Positions 1 through 12,851 of a DNA stretch of 64,000 nucleotides are shown here, piece by piece; the stretch's first letter is position 1; every line of letters begins with the position of its first letter. The stretch lies in contig CABFPE010000078.1 of NCBI GenBank assembly GCA_900660155.1, forward strand, positions 516,377 to 580,376, given 5' to 3'. The DNA comes from Hofstenia miamia. Its lineage: Eukaryota; Xenacoelomorpha; Acoela; Hofsteniidae. The translations under genes were made by a program, and so were the position numbers. The notes beneath the pieces were generated by a model. It worked only from the letters and a program-made list of their open reading frames with translations. It made no database searches and had not been told where the DNA came from.

Positions 1-3000
1 TTTGCACAAAGAGTGTTTTTGATTTTTCAAAAAGTGAGCAAAAATTTTTAAATAAAGTGTAAAAATAAATTTTAATTTAAAAGCGAAACGTTTTAATTTA
101 CTAAAATTTTTTAAATTTAAATCAAAAAATTAAAACTTTAAATTTGTCTCGTTTTTTATGCGTGAAAATGCAGCAGCACCCGATTTTTTCTAAAAAAATA
201 GTCTATCAAAAATTTTTTAAAAAAACAAAAAATAAAATTTGAGTTTTAAAGAAAAAAATTTTATGTTTTAAAAGTTAAAAAAAATTTTTTACAAAATTTA
301 AAAAACTACCCCAAAAATTTTCGAAAAAAAAAAAAAATGTGAAAAAAATGTGCAAATATATGTGCATATTTTGAGCGATTTATCATAAAAAAAAATTTTT
401 TCGCACTTTGGGTCTAAAAAAAAAAATTTAAAATTTTTAAAAAAATTTTTTTAAAATTTTAAATAGCAGTTTGGGTTTATGACTGACATGAATTTTTTGT
501 ACGATAAAAAAAGGCGGGGGTTTTGGGGGGGAGGCCCCCCATTTTTTTTTTTAAAAAACGATCAAAACATAAAATAAAAGGGGGGATCTATCATGAAAAT
601 ATGAGAAAATTTTTTTAAAAAATTTTTCTGTTTCCCCTAAAAAAAAATGCGTTTAAAAAAACTTTAAATTTTTTTGGGAAACCCCCGAAAAAAAAAAAAG
701 GTTTGAAAAAAATTTTGGAAAAAAAATTTAACCCACCCCGATAAAATTTTTCTAAAACAGTCCCGGGCCAAAAGGGGGTAGAGTGCATTAAAATACTGAG
801 CAAAAATGATGAGAGAGGAAAACAGTAAAAATCAAAGAGAAAATGTGTACAAATTAAAAGTTTGGAAAAGGGTTTTTTTAGACTAAAGTCTTTAAAGCGT
901 TTGATTTTTTTTAAATCTCGCAGAAATCTTTTTAGGGCCAATTGGGAAAAGTCAGCTTTCCCAAACAAAATACCCTGATGGGGGAAAATAATTTATTTGC
1001 ACAGTCTAAAAAATTTGGTTTTTAAAGCAAAATATTTTCCAAAATGTTTTTAAAACTTTCACCCCCCACCCAAATGCATCTTTAATTAAAAAAAAATGAT
1101 TTTCCAAAAATAAAGGGTTTTTTAAAAAACTGCTTTAAAATCCCATTTCTTTTAAAATTTAAAACACAGCTGATTTTATAGCAAACAAACGGGGCCCAAA
1201 ACTTTAAAAAAAAATACTAAAATCCAACCAAAATATATATTTTTAGATCCTTTTGGGGGAAATTTTCAAACCCCCCCAAAAAAAACCCCGCAAAAATTTG
1301 GGCACTTCCAAAAAATTTAAGGGAAATCTATCCTTTTTTTCATATGAGAAAAGAAATTTCACATAAAGGGGGGTCAAAAATTTGTTTATGATCAAAAAAG
1401 AAAAATTTTTTTGCAAAATTTTCTTTTAAAACTGAAATTTTTTCCCAAAGTCATAAATGACAAATTTTTTTTTTTAAAGGGAAAGCTATGTTTTGATACA
1501 AAAAATTTTTAAATTTGTATTTGCACATATTAAAGGGTATATTTTAAAAAAAAACTTTTAAAAATATTTGCAAAATAAAAAAAATTTTAAAGTAAAAAAT
1601 TTTTTTAAAAACTATTTTGGGTAGCATAAAACTTTTTGCTTTAAAAAATGTACTGTAGATTTTTTTTTCTAAAGCGAAATAGAAAAAAATGAGCTAGGGG
1701 TACTTTTAATTAAAGTTTAAAACAATTTGATGCTCAAAAATACTTTTTCTCACTTTTCATACATCATAGTCGAGTGTAGTAGTAAAAAAAATGAAAAAAA
1801 AAAAAAATTTTGAAAAATCAAACGTTTGAGACGAAAATGAGAGATCTCTCATCGAAAATTAAAGCCCAAATTAAAGGGGTGAAATAAATCGTCGACGAAA
1901 AGTCAAAACGGGAAAAAAAATAGAAAATTTCTTTTTCTATATGTAAAAATTGGGTCAAATTTTAGAGACAATTTGCGAGAAAATTTAAAATATAAAATAA
2001 TTTTACTGCATAAAAAAAAAAAATGTTTTACACCCGCTACAAAATCGGGAATTTGGGTCAAATAATTTTATGAAAGTGAAAATCGACAAAAGGTTTTTTA
2101 AATAATTGGGCGAAAGTTTTTCTTTTAAAATCTAATTTTATTTGGGGTGGGGTTTTTTAAAGCTGGGCTTTTAATTTTTAAAAATGGGAAATGGGGCCCT
2201 TCCCTTTTTTGCTTTCAAAAATTTAAAAAAAAAATAGAATTTAAAAAAAAAATAAATAAAAGAAAAAATTAATTTAAAAAAATGAACCCCTCAAAAGGGA
2301 AATTTAAAATTTTGTATGTATCACTCACTAAAATTTTTTAAAAAAGACTCTAGAAAATATAAATTTAAAAAAAATTTTTAAAATGCATAAAAAAAACTTT
2401 TTTGAAAAATTTAAAATTTTTTAAAAAAAGGGGGGCACTCCCCAGGGGTCCCTCCCCCCAAAACCCGCCCCTGTGTTTATTAAAAAATTAAAAACCAAAA
2501 TAAAATTTAAGGGAAACCCCCCACAAAAATATCTATGATTTTTTTTTAAAACTACATTAAAACGCTAAAAATTTACAAACAAAAAAAGATATAGAAATTT
2601 TAAAAGAAATAAAACATGGGAGTTTTCCCCCTTTCAAAATCCCCACAAAAATATTTTTTGTTTTAGTCCCAATTTATCTAAACATCATGTATGGGGAAAT
2701 AAAATTTTTTTTAAAAAATCGAATTTTTCTTTAAAAAAAAACTCCCATTTTAAAGCATTCCCAAAACAGGGGAAATTTTAAACAAAAACGTCCCCCCTTT
2801 AAATGTGAGAAATTTCACTTCCCAAATTTTTTAAAAATTTTTATAAAAATTTTTTAAAAATGGGGAAAAATGGTTTTGTATTTTTAAAAATATACTTTTC
2901 ATTTTGGAAATAAAAGTTTTTTAAAAAAATGTAAAAATTTTTTTTAAAAAATTTCCCATTTTAACCAAAAAAATTTAATTTGTATAAAAAAAAATTTAAA

Positions 3001-4560
3001 ACGAAATTTGAATTTATAGGGTTTGGGGGGGGGCTACATCGATGTAAAAGGGAAATTTTAAAATTTTTTTTACTGCAGAAACATAAAGTGGGCAGAGCGG
3101 GTATGAGATAAAAAAATCATGTAATTTTTCATCACTTTTTTAAAAAATATGGGGATGCAAAAATAAAAAGCTTTAAAACGTTTTCATAAAGCACCAAAAC
3201 TTTCCGGGTGTGTACATAAAGAAAAATGCTAATTTAAATTTTCGCTAAAAACCGGGAAAACTCTAGGGCGAAATACTACATATATGAGAGTACAAACAAA
3301 ACTTAAAGCAAAGATTTTTTCTAAAAAAAAAATATATTTAAAATAAAAATTAAAATCAGAAAAATTTTAAATAAATCCCCTTTAAATACAGCTGCCCTTT
3401 AGGGGCTTTTAAACGAAAAACAAAAATTTTAGCAGAAAGGTTTAAAAAAAAATCCCCACGCAAAGGGGTTTCTCTAAAATGGGGCAAATTTAGTCAGGGC
3501 AGCATGTGAAAAAACCCCCAAATTTAGCAAAAAAGCTTTTATCAAAAAATAAAAACACCCCAGTTCCAAACAAAAACGGGGCTAAAACTCCCCGGGGGGA
3601 AAACCTTTTAAAAAAAACCCTCGCTGACGGAAGGAATTTAGCCCCCCTACACACGCAGTTTCTTAAATTTTCCCTCAGTTAAAAAAATTTTTTAAAAACT
3701 GAAATTTTTTTAAACCAACCAAATTTTTCATGCTGAGTTTTTACGAGGGAAAAACCCCGTTTAAAAAATAAAAAACCCATATTAAAATGCATACCGGGCA
3801 GCATTTGATTTTATAAAATTTCATATCTGCAGCAAATTTCGGGGTAAAAATCTTTTGCGGGCACTGAAAATCAGTTTTAAAATTTTTTAAAAAAGGGAAA
3901 CCCCCAGGAATTTCAGTTTTTGTAGTTTTGGGCGAGCAAATTTAAACAAAAACTTTTACAGTAAATTTTATTTTCTTTTTTGCATGAGCAAACGCAAATC
4001 AAAAAAAAATTTTAAAGTGGGTTTAAAACTTTTTAAAAAAAAAAAAAAATTTCAGAAACTGCATAAAAAAGATATATAGATTTTAAAACCAAAATACAAT
4101 TTTTATACGTAAAAAAAAAAAAACTATCTAAAAAAAAAAATTTCAAAAATATCCCTGAAAACATTTAATTTTAAATAAAATGTGACATTGGAAATCTGAG
4201 CGGGGAAAACCAAAGTATGCGTCGGGTGAAAAAAATTTAAATAGCATGAAAATTAAAATTGGGCCCCATTTTTGTTTTTAAACATACTTTTTTTTCTAAA
4301 CCCTACTTTTTTTAAAAAATTAAAAAAAAATGCATCTAAACTCATAGCCCCAATTTAGAAAATTTAGAAAAAGCACGGGTAAAAAGTATTTTTTGCAGAT
4401 GCATAAAAATGTAAAAGGGAAAAAAAACATCCCCCCTAAAGTCACTTTTGATATGGGGCACAAAAAACTTTTTGATTTAAAAAAAAGACATTTTTAAAAA
4501 AAAAGAGAAAAATTTATTTCCAAAGGGGGAAATTAAAAATAAAAAAATCTGGAAAAGGAA
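1..4560. other. homopolymer-swollen, low-quality-looking sequence
   Basis: Almost every base here sits in a run of three to ten identical bases, and this affects G and C as well as A and T (for example around 515-552 and 2428-2465). From about 4561 the texture changes abruptly to ordinary AT-rich sequence. No exon, transposon end or coding pattern can be read in it; the 117-codon minus-strand open frame at 615-968 is low-complexity Phe/Lys and is not believed. The likely explanation is an unpolished long-read consensus or a failed contig end. Any real exon inside would be unreadable, including possible 3' exons of the Ariadne gene. Confidence 0.7.
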
Positions 4561-4998
4561 AATAAAAAGAGTTCAGAAACAAGACAAGAGATGAAAGAAG
4601 TCTATTAGACTTAAAAAACTACTCTTTTTGGTTATAAGGTGATATTACACAAAAAAATTATGGTAATTGCTTTTGTACATTCCTTTGTATTTATTAAATA
4701 TAGATTAGTTTTAATATATAATTTCGAATAAAAAAATTCGTTAAAAAAATTATGTAGCATTAACAAAAAATTGCATTTGTTTTACTATTGCATTCTGATT
4801 ATAGGCACTAAAAACATACATAATTTTGAAAAACAATTCATTATAGAAAACAATGAATTTTATACGGTATTTCACTGATTGAAGCACCTATGTATCTTCA
4901 CTTAAAGCTTTAAATATATTGCCAATATTCCTAAAATTTTAGTTAAATTATATCTACTATTTAACAGATCTTCTTTGGTATGCTGATTTCACGACATT

Positions 4999-5049
<51 letters not shown>

Positions 5050-5128
5050 CCTATGTGTGGATTCCACGTATAAAATGGACCATGCACTAGGCTATACTAA
5101 TGCGCTTCGTCCCGTGCTAGGCTCTACT
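4561..5128. other. AT-rich intron or spacer before the first hAT element
   Basis: Ordinary AT-rich DNA without a recognisable gene. It holds the AT microsatellite at 5002-5046. Just before the hAT insertion are two imperfect copies of a short GCACTAGGCTATACTA-like unit (about 5084 and 5115), and a third follows the element near 5546. The hAT element therefore landed in a small local repeat. Confidence 0.5.
5002..5046. repeat. (AT)n microsatellite
   Basis: About 45 bp of uninterrupted alternating A and T. Confidence 0.95.
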
Positions 5129-5531
5129 CAGTGCTGGTAAAAAATACGATTTAAATTAAAACATCAAAAAAATCGGATTTTTTTATTTAAATCGGATTTT
5201 TTACCTAAGTTTGAGTTTTACCCTGACAATCTTCCAAGGTAGTAAATATTAGAAATCATTTTGATACTAATATTTTTTATATTCAATAATTTAATCAATT
5301 TTATATAAACTGAAGATAAAAAACATGCAAGACAACATTTTCAGAGCTTGCCAATGAATTCCAATATCAGGACAATGACTTCGAAACAATCAGAATACAC
5401 TACTTGTATTTCTTTTAGTATACTTGATTTAAATCAATAATTGAACTAATAATGTGCTTTGTTTTAAATCATTATTTAACGTTGATTTAAATCAATGATT
5501 TAAATCGAGTGCTTCAAATCGACCAACACTA
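5129..5531. mobile_element. non-autonomous hAT element with perfect 8-bp target duplication
   Basis: The left end reads CAGTGCTGGTAAAAAATA and the right end, reverse-complemented, reads TAGTGTTGGTCGATTT, a typical short imperfect hAT terminal repeat. The flanks 5121-5128 and 5532-5539 are both GCTCTACT, an exact 8-bp target-site duplication of the length hAT transposases make. Inside, GATTTAAATC-like palindromic words recur near both ends (about 5150-5210 and 5422-5510). The element is 403 bp, has no transposase frame, and must have been moved in trans. Confidence 0.88.
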
Positions 5532-8500
5532 GCTCTACTACATGTGTACTAGGTTGTCTTGAAAAAATATTGATTCAATATGTATATTTTTGAAACATTA
5601 AGACATCGTCACAAGCCAACCCCCACGGCATAGGTTTTTTAAAAGTTGCATTTTCAATGGAAATATTGACTTACAGGCAATCGCATTTAAAGACTTTTCT
5701 GTGAAAACCACATTCTGAATAGATTCTCATTCAAAGTCTCCTGTTCCCTACAATTGATTTTCAATACACACGAACTACACAGAAAATACCTGAAAAAAGT
5801 GTAGTCTATGAAAAAGAGAATTGAATAGAGTTTAATTTTTATCTTATTCAATTAATAATTCTGTAGAAAATTGAAAATAATTAGTTGGGAAATATTAAAT
5901 TAAAATAGGGAATTGTAAATTGAATTTGAAAATATATTAAAAGTTGGGGAGAATATTATTTAAAACTAATTAAGAAAATCTAAGGAAAACTCACAAGTAC
6001 ATTATTGAAGAAGAAATTTAATTAACGATTTCTCAATATTAAATAAAGATTTTAATAATCTATTAAAATTTCTTCAATTTTACAATTTAATTTTAGCGAA
6101 ATATTGACGCTTCTATCTCAGTCGCACATAAACATTTGGGTTTCACTTGGTAGGTTTAGATTCTGCAAAAAAAGAAAAAATATCTATTGCCACCACAAAT
6201 TATTACAATGTCGATTGTATTGAGTTCGTCATACCCCATAACTTTAGAAGCTCGATGATTTTTTAACTAGATATCTTCCAGAAAAAGACAGAATTCAATT
6301 GAAATTAGACGAACGACATACAAAGCATATAGTAAGATTTATACTTGATTAATACAGAGCATGTCGTTTATGAGATACTATCAGAGATACATGGGAGTAT
6401 AAAACTAGCAAAATTACAATGCTTAAATATGAGAAATGGCATGTGTACAAATGCTTCCAAACATTCAAATGTTTGTATGTACTTAGTGCTAATCCGATAG
6501 TTACAACTGGAAATAGGACGTTTGACGATTGTAGGAAGTCAATCTAATGAAGTGAAAATTTTGAAGATGGAACCTTTAGTGTTTGCGGGGCAGTATAATA
6601 GTAAAATATAAGATTTGTATATAATAATTTGTTATATTTCACATATGGAGACAAAAATTACCTAATACTTAGTGGAAGTAATAAATATATTAAAATCTTT
6701 TCAAATACTACAATTTACTTCATAGTAAAGCCACATTTGTCTTACAGATACACGAGTCTAAAGATTAAGGTCTCTTTTAGTGTTAGGTTATAAGAAAAAT
6801 TAGGCGTGAAAGTGAATTTTTGTACAATAGGCAAAAACAGGTTATATCTTGTAAATGTCACTGATTTACAAGTTCGCTCATAAATTTCTCAAGTGTCACA
6901 AGAATATAAGCTAATCTTTCTGTTTCATTGGGCATTAAGGAATATGGATTAAATGTGATACGCCACAAGAGCTTGCTTGATTAACTCCTTCAGTATAATA
7001 AATAGTAGAATAAACAGGCAGAGACAGTTTCCTACAGCTCGATGCAACCTATTCTTCACGCTTTCTTCTCTTTGCTTGCATTTTAAAAACAACGAAAATT
7101 TATTCAAATCACGTACATCTAAGAGAAAAATATATGCATTGTTTATTTACCTAAAAAAATAAATAACAGAAACTAAAAAGTAGCACTGTAGTTGATGAGA
7201 ACACAGTCATAGTTTCCAAAACGTACTTTTCACGAATTACAAATAATTATATTATGCCTTATTGAGTTGCAAAATTATTATTGGTAAATTTTATAATTTA
7301 TTGTCAAGATTATAAGATGCAATGAATTAAAAGAGCAGTATCTGAAGATGCTTGATCACACACTTATGAGAATATTTAAGCAAAGAATATCCTCCTGGGG
7401 GTCATTATATACATCAACTGAAAATCCATTTTCATGGTATTGATTCAAGTTGATAACAAAAAACATTAACAGTCTTGAAAAAACCATGCTGAAGACTGAG
7501 GATTAAACGTCTTTGAAATGTTATGTTTTATTGCATTCAACTTTGATAAACTAAAAAACTTAAAAATTTTAAGCCATCTCTGACTGTGTAAGGAAGAAAA
7601 GTTATGGCTGCATGCAACATATTATGCTAAAATTTTAACTGCAATGATAAAAAGCGTAGAAATTCAACTTCAAATAAGTTACAGCTTGTAGACACTCACA
7701 AACATTTATTGATAGAAAGACATAAACTAAATTTGAAGATTCTTCAAACACTCATACCCAGAGTGACTGATAATCAAATGCAATACTATGTTAGATCAAT
7801 ACGCTTTCAAACACACCAATTTAATAAAATTTAACTTTAAATCAGTAACTTTGATACAAAGGTGTTTACAAGCAATAATTCAGCTGAAATATTTATTAAG
7901 AGCAAAGCAATTTTTTGGTCTGTTAAGACAATCTAGAGCAGAACTGTCTAACCTTTTACATGTTACGGGTAAACTATTGAAAACTACTGCAGTTCATAGG
8001 CGTTTTTAACACAAAAAATAAACAATCAAGTTTATGTATAGGAAAATATCTCAATTTAATATATTTTCTGAAAGTTTCCTTGTGACAGGCTGGGCAGCCA
8101 TAATAAACAGTATATTGGTATTCGCGGCGTGACTTAAAATTGTTTTAACGCAATAGAGTATGGGGGGGATACTCCAGACCACAAAGACACTTACCAATCA
8201 TTATTTAATAGGTATTGCAACATGTAATTCTTTCTCAACTAGGTTTTATATGAAATTTTAAATTTTTGACCATCAAGTGGGTTTGAATTTTTTCGACCAT
8301 TTTGATATGCCAGACGCCTCAGTCGGTTGAATATCACAAAGACGTCAATATCTCTAAGTCTAATAATCAATAGGTGCAGTTGTGAATGTTAACCTATCTA
8401 ATAAAACCAGCCATTAAACGCGAGAAACATGACATCAAAACACAAAAATAAATTATTTTCTAATATGAATTTCCTCTACAACGTTATTCAAATTATATTA

Positions 8501-8633
8501 TTTAATGTAATGAAAAAATTTCCAACAGTTTCCCATTGGAAAAAGGAAAATTAGATGATTTTTTAGACATGTCATCATGTTAAGTAAAGACCTGCGGACC
8601 ACATAATTTTGCTCTGGGTCTTTGTTCTGATTC
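5532..8633. other. intron-like AT-rich stretch, no gene seen
   Basis: Apart from the hAT target duplication at its left edge, I see no exon, RNA gene or transposon end. Short open frames at 6977-7162 and 7788-8009 have the composition of random AT-rich DNA. The minus strand was read for the missing Ariadne C-terminal motifs (a YLFYCNRY-like block and a MYTYVFAFYL-like block) without success. Confidence 0.5.
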
Positions 8634-8895
8634 CAGACTGTCTCATCCAGTGTACAATTTTTCAGTACCGGTTCCGTTGGAGTCGGTTCCGCAATTCAAT
8701 TTCTGGTCTCATAATGAAATTAAATGTGCTAAAATTATTACTTATTAATTAAATTGAATTCTGAATGGGGATATTAAAGACATATTTTGGTTTAGCAAAT
8801 TTAATATAAAATATAATATCAAATATTAAATCAAATTGGTTTTGGACAATTGGTCAGGTTCCACAGGACTATTGTTAAGACAGTTTGAGACATGG
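8634..8895. repeat. possible decayed inverted-repeat element
   Basis: AGACTGTCTCAT near 8636 is roughly mirrored by AGACAGTTTGAGACAT near 8879. Inside, a GC-richer block (CAGTACCGGTTCCGTTGG, about 8662) has a weak counterpart GGTTCCACAGG near 8856. No target duplication is visible. It could be an old miniature DNA transposon or chance. Confidence 0.25.
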
Positions 8896-10995
8896 TATTC
8901 CCGCTAAACAAATTTAGAATCCAGTAAAAATACTGCTCAGTCATTCTTTAAAACCACAACATATTTGCAAACCAAAAATACAAAAGGATGTAATACATAT
9001 TCTCTTTGACAACTGTAGAATATAAAACAAAGTTTTAAGTGTGAAATTTAAATTATGTAATTAAGCAGCAGAATAGTTTGCTAATTTACTAAGTTTGTGA
9101 TTTCTAATTATGTGTTGATTTGCTTTTGTATTCCATTTCAGAGTAAGTATAAATTGGCGGGAAAGATTGGCTAACAGACGTGTAATTTGATTTGTAATTA
9201 AGGTGAGAAAACGAATACGAGAAAGTGTGATATTTTCGCGTTCTAAAGGAATATTTTAAATGAAATGGAAAGAATTGAAGAATGGGCATTTAAAGGTGAA
9301 AGGAAATTTGCAAATAACTCAAATAATGCGGGAACAGGTAGAAATGAAAGTTGTATTATTCTTTAGTGCTAATTGAGAGGTGAAAGCAGGTTGAGAATGT
9401 AAATACTTACTTTGAAAACACCAGGAAAGTAAGTACTCAATTTGGGATCCAATATAACAAAAGCATACTCAAAGCGAAAACACTTTTGTCTCATTTATTT
9501 CAATGAAACATAAAAAATCAATATTGCGAATGGGCACTCGCTACAGCAGTGTTCAATTATAATTCTATACACTGCTCCTTCATTCCATTTCCACAGATGG
9601 AGGTAACCATTTGTTTCAGACTACCCCTTGCACATAATTCGACAGAAGATGGAACAAACGAAAACACTATATAAAAACTACAAATTTTTAACGATTGCAA
9701 TTTTAAAACATAATTAGAAGAGGGATGTTAAAAAATGCAATATTATTTTTGTTTAAATATCTAAAAATTTATCAGAGCAGATTTGAATTTCAAAAAATAA
9801 TTTTCTGAAATAATTGCACTACTTTTTTAATAAAATAAAAAAATATAAGAATGAAGAGTGCTTTTTATGAAATTATTGATCTGTTTTGAGATGATGAGTT
9901 AAATATTTATTTGAAAACTAGTTTTTTAGTATTTCATTTTTTTCTAAGTATTTCAATTTATTGAAATATATTGCAATTGATTTCCAATAAATACACTGCA
10001 ATACAAATTCATTATTGCAAATCTTTGTAACTCATACATTGTAGATGCAGTTTTTTTAATCAAATTTGAACGCATAATGTGTTTGTTCTAATCTCATTGA
10101 ACTTAATTAATAGGGATTCAATAAAAACTTTTTCAAAAGAAACATGACTTGAAATATATGAACAAAATTGCAATTCACTCATTTCACACAACTTCAATCC
10201 ACTGAATTAAAATTCGGTTGTAATAACTCTTAAACATACCTGTTTTTTTACTGAACAAAATTATTATTGATGATAAAAAACTTCGAATTTGATCTAACTT
10301 TTAACTAATGAAAAAATACTAAAATAAGTGTCGTTGACACACTTAATAAGTGCATTGTTCATCTTCATTGCTTCATCCAAAACACACGTATTGCACTTAC
10401 TATAGTGCACGTAGTTTTAAAACACAAAACTTTATAACAGGCTAATTCTATCAACAAAATTATCCCTTTTAACATCAAATATTACCTAATCCAATACTTT
10501 AAACATTCACTTGAAAGATAAACATAATACGAAACACTTCGCATCAATAAATAAATTGCAGAACAATAGTTAACATTGAATTCCATTGAATATTATATAT
10601 AACATAATAATAATTTACTTGGGCCTTATAATGAATAGCCGAAGTAAAAAATTGCAACATTAACCACAATATGTAAATCTTTGAAAAAATGTAGAAATTA
10701 AAATAAATGGTAGAACGTAGAAGTAAAAATCCTATGATTACATGTTTTATCTGTGAGATAAAGTGAGCTCTAAAAGTCTCACGCAGTTTAAAAACATTAA
10801 AAATCCTATTATAAAGCATCTTCAAACATTTATCATTTCTTTCTTTGTCATACTTAAAATTCAAAAATTGACATTTAAAAAACATTTAAGCACAGCGCTC
10901 AACACTTAAAATATAAACCATATCTAAGCGTAAATGAATTTTAGGATAATGCTGCTAAAACAAGTTTTTACTGTGTGATTTAAATGAGTGGCTAG
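8896..10995. other. intron-like AT-rich stretch, no gene seen
   Basis: No exon, repeat end or RNA gene recognised. The 113-codon minus-strand open frame at 10544-10885 has no family features and looks fortuitous. Confidence 0.5.
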
Positions 10996-11192
10996 CAGAA
11001 TTGGAATTGGGTTTGGCCTAAAGTTGGGTCGGACCACCGGGCTTGGGCAGGAATTTCTACATAGCAATTTGTGCCGGGGCGGGCTTGGGCAGAAAAATTG
11101 GTATATTGAAATGGGCCGGCCTGGGCTTGGGCCCAAACTGCATTGGGCCGGGCAGGGCTTCGGCCCAAAATATCGGCCCAATTCCAACTCTG
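10996..11192. mobile_element. non-autonomous hAT-like miniature element, GC-rich
   Basis: A 197-bp island bounded by CAGAATTGGAATTGGG on the left and, reverse-complemented, CAGAGTTGGAATTGGGCC on the right. The interior is built of GGGCTTGGGC-like words that are conspicuous against the AT-rich surroundings and produce spurious open frames on both strands. Flanks GTGGCTAG and GTGACAAT agree at 5 of 8 positions, so any target duplication has decayed. The ends resemble those of the element at 56153-56397, which may be of the same family. Confidence 0.7.
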
Positions 11193-12438
11193 GTGACAAT
11201 AATTTAAAACCATATATTTTTATTTTTCATAAAAACCTCACAAGGAAGTGAGGCGTGTAAGAAACGCGTCAATACAGGAGTAAGATTTATGGAAAAATAC
11301 AATTACATGAACCAACAAAATTGAAATTTGTACTACGAAAAAACAAAGCTACTAAAATTTTAGAGTAAAATATGTCAATGTCTTGCTCAGCAATAAAATA
11401 AGAGGCCCTCAAGATTAACAAAATTGTGCTGTATTAAGAAAAATTAAAAATCTTTGTTTAAAACAAGGGTTTTCTGTAACTTAATAATTTTACCAAATAT
11501 GTGAGGTAAGGTAGGTTATATTTAGGGTAGTTATAGACACTTTCGTCACTGACAGCAGAAATGATACAAGAAATGTTTAGTAAAAAGTAATTGTTGGACA
11601 TTTTAAGATGGGGTATGAAGAGCGGCGGATGACTGAGTAATTAATTACATTGAATTATAATGTAGTGGATACAGCGTTGGCGAAAAATATATTTCTTTAC
11701 ATAAAACGTTTTAAACGTTTAAAATCAATCACCTTTTTTGCTTTTTTGACAGAACCACTTCAAGATACTCAAATTTAGATGAAAACAGATATATTAGCAA
11801 ACATTAAATTGCGATAAATTTTCAAAACTTTCTATAAAAATTTAAACGAATTTGAAAATTTTTTTTTAAATATTGGAAAACATGTTTAAAACACAGTTTT
11901 AAACAGTGTTTAAGCACCCCATGATTTAAACATGCCAACCTTGAGTGAATGCATAGTATCAAATATACAATTCAATTTGATGAAAATTTTGATTAAATTT
12001 ATTACTGTAGAAGATATTTATTGTTTTAATTAAGTCGTTTTTTCTAAGATACGTAAACTTGGCTAAAAAGGCAATTGGTTTACTTTGCACTGTCTATCTG
12101 ATAATCCCGGTTAATAAGGCTAAGGTTAGACAAGGTGATTGGTTACACGTGCTCTACCACATTTGACGGCATAACACGTCTACGACTATGGTTAGAATAT
12201 GTAATTATTAATGAAATGCATTCTAACCATTTACTGGTGATGCGACTTTGTACCAGTCACATAGTCTAACCGTAGATTAACAGGCACATTGCCAAATATG
12301 TTTTTCATTTTGATACAAATAATAACAGAACTTTATCAAAGGTCACCTTACCACTTCATTAAATAAAACAGTAAAACAAATCTGTCATTCATATTACACA
12401 ATGCCCGTATACAGTTCAATTACCGTGAAAACTTTAGT
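11193..12438. other. intron-like AT-rich stretch
   Basis: No coding exon seen. It contains the fold-back at 12124-12271, annotated separately. Confidence 0.5.
12124..12271. repeat. nested fold-back (inverted repeats)
   Basis: ATGGTTAGAAT at 12188-12198 is an exact reverse complement of ATTCTAACCAT at 12220-12230, with a 21-nt loop. Outside it, GGTTAGAC (12124-12131) pairs with GTCTAACC (12264-12271). The shared GGTTAGA core suggests a small decayed inverted-repeat element, but no target duplication or known family could be assigned. Confidence 0.5.
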
Positions 12439-12685
12439 CAGTGGCGTCGAGCACCCAAAATGGTGGATGAAGGCAATTGTATTTATTCTTACTAGTTAAA
12501 AATATTATAATTTTGAATTCCACAACAGCATTGTGGATGTAAAAAAAGAATTTATTAGTTACAAACTGATAATTAAATCAATTTTTTGGTAAACAATTTA
12601 CATGTGAAAACCGCAGAAATCTTTCAAAAATTCGGGAATTTTTAGAAAATGGGAGGAGGGCCTGCCTCGTTATGGCACACCACTG
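12439..12685. mobile_element. non-autonomous hAT-like miniature element beside Ariadne exon 7
   Basis: The left end CAGTGGCGTCGAGCACCC and the reverse-complemented right end CAGTGGTGTGCCATAACG share the CAGTGG start typical of hAT termini. The 247-bp interior is AT-rich and has no transposase. The 8-bp flanks (ACTTTAGT, ATTAGAGC) agree poorly, so the insertion is old or one end is misplaced. It lies 167 bp downstream of the end of Ariadne exon 7, inside the intron. Confidence 0.6.
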
Positions 12686-12851
12686 ATTAGAGCATACAAA
12701 TTGACTTCGTGCATTTGAATGGGCACCAATGCAGTCTATAATGTAAATTAAAACTTGTTGAAATACTTAACTCATCTGAAATTAAGATGAAATATACAGG
12801 AAACAGATTGATTGAATAAAACTTTTGAAATTTTTTAAGAAAGAAACATAC

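Noticed and set aside
615-968. 117-codon minus-strand open frame
   Set aside because: Its Phe/Lys composition reflects homopolymer runs in the low-quality block, and no family features are present.
10201-10240. QWIEV reading on the minus strand, resembling the SWIEVQF motif of the Ariadne domain
   Set aside because: The frame stops immediately and none of the neighbouring conserved residues are present.
10988-11251. Gly/Pro-rich open frames on both strands
   Set aside because: They arise from GGGCTTGGGC-like words inside a hAT miniature element; frames are open on both strands at once.
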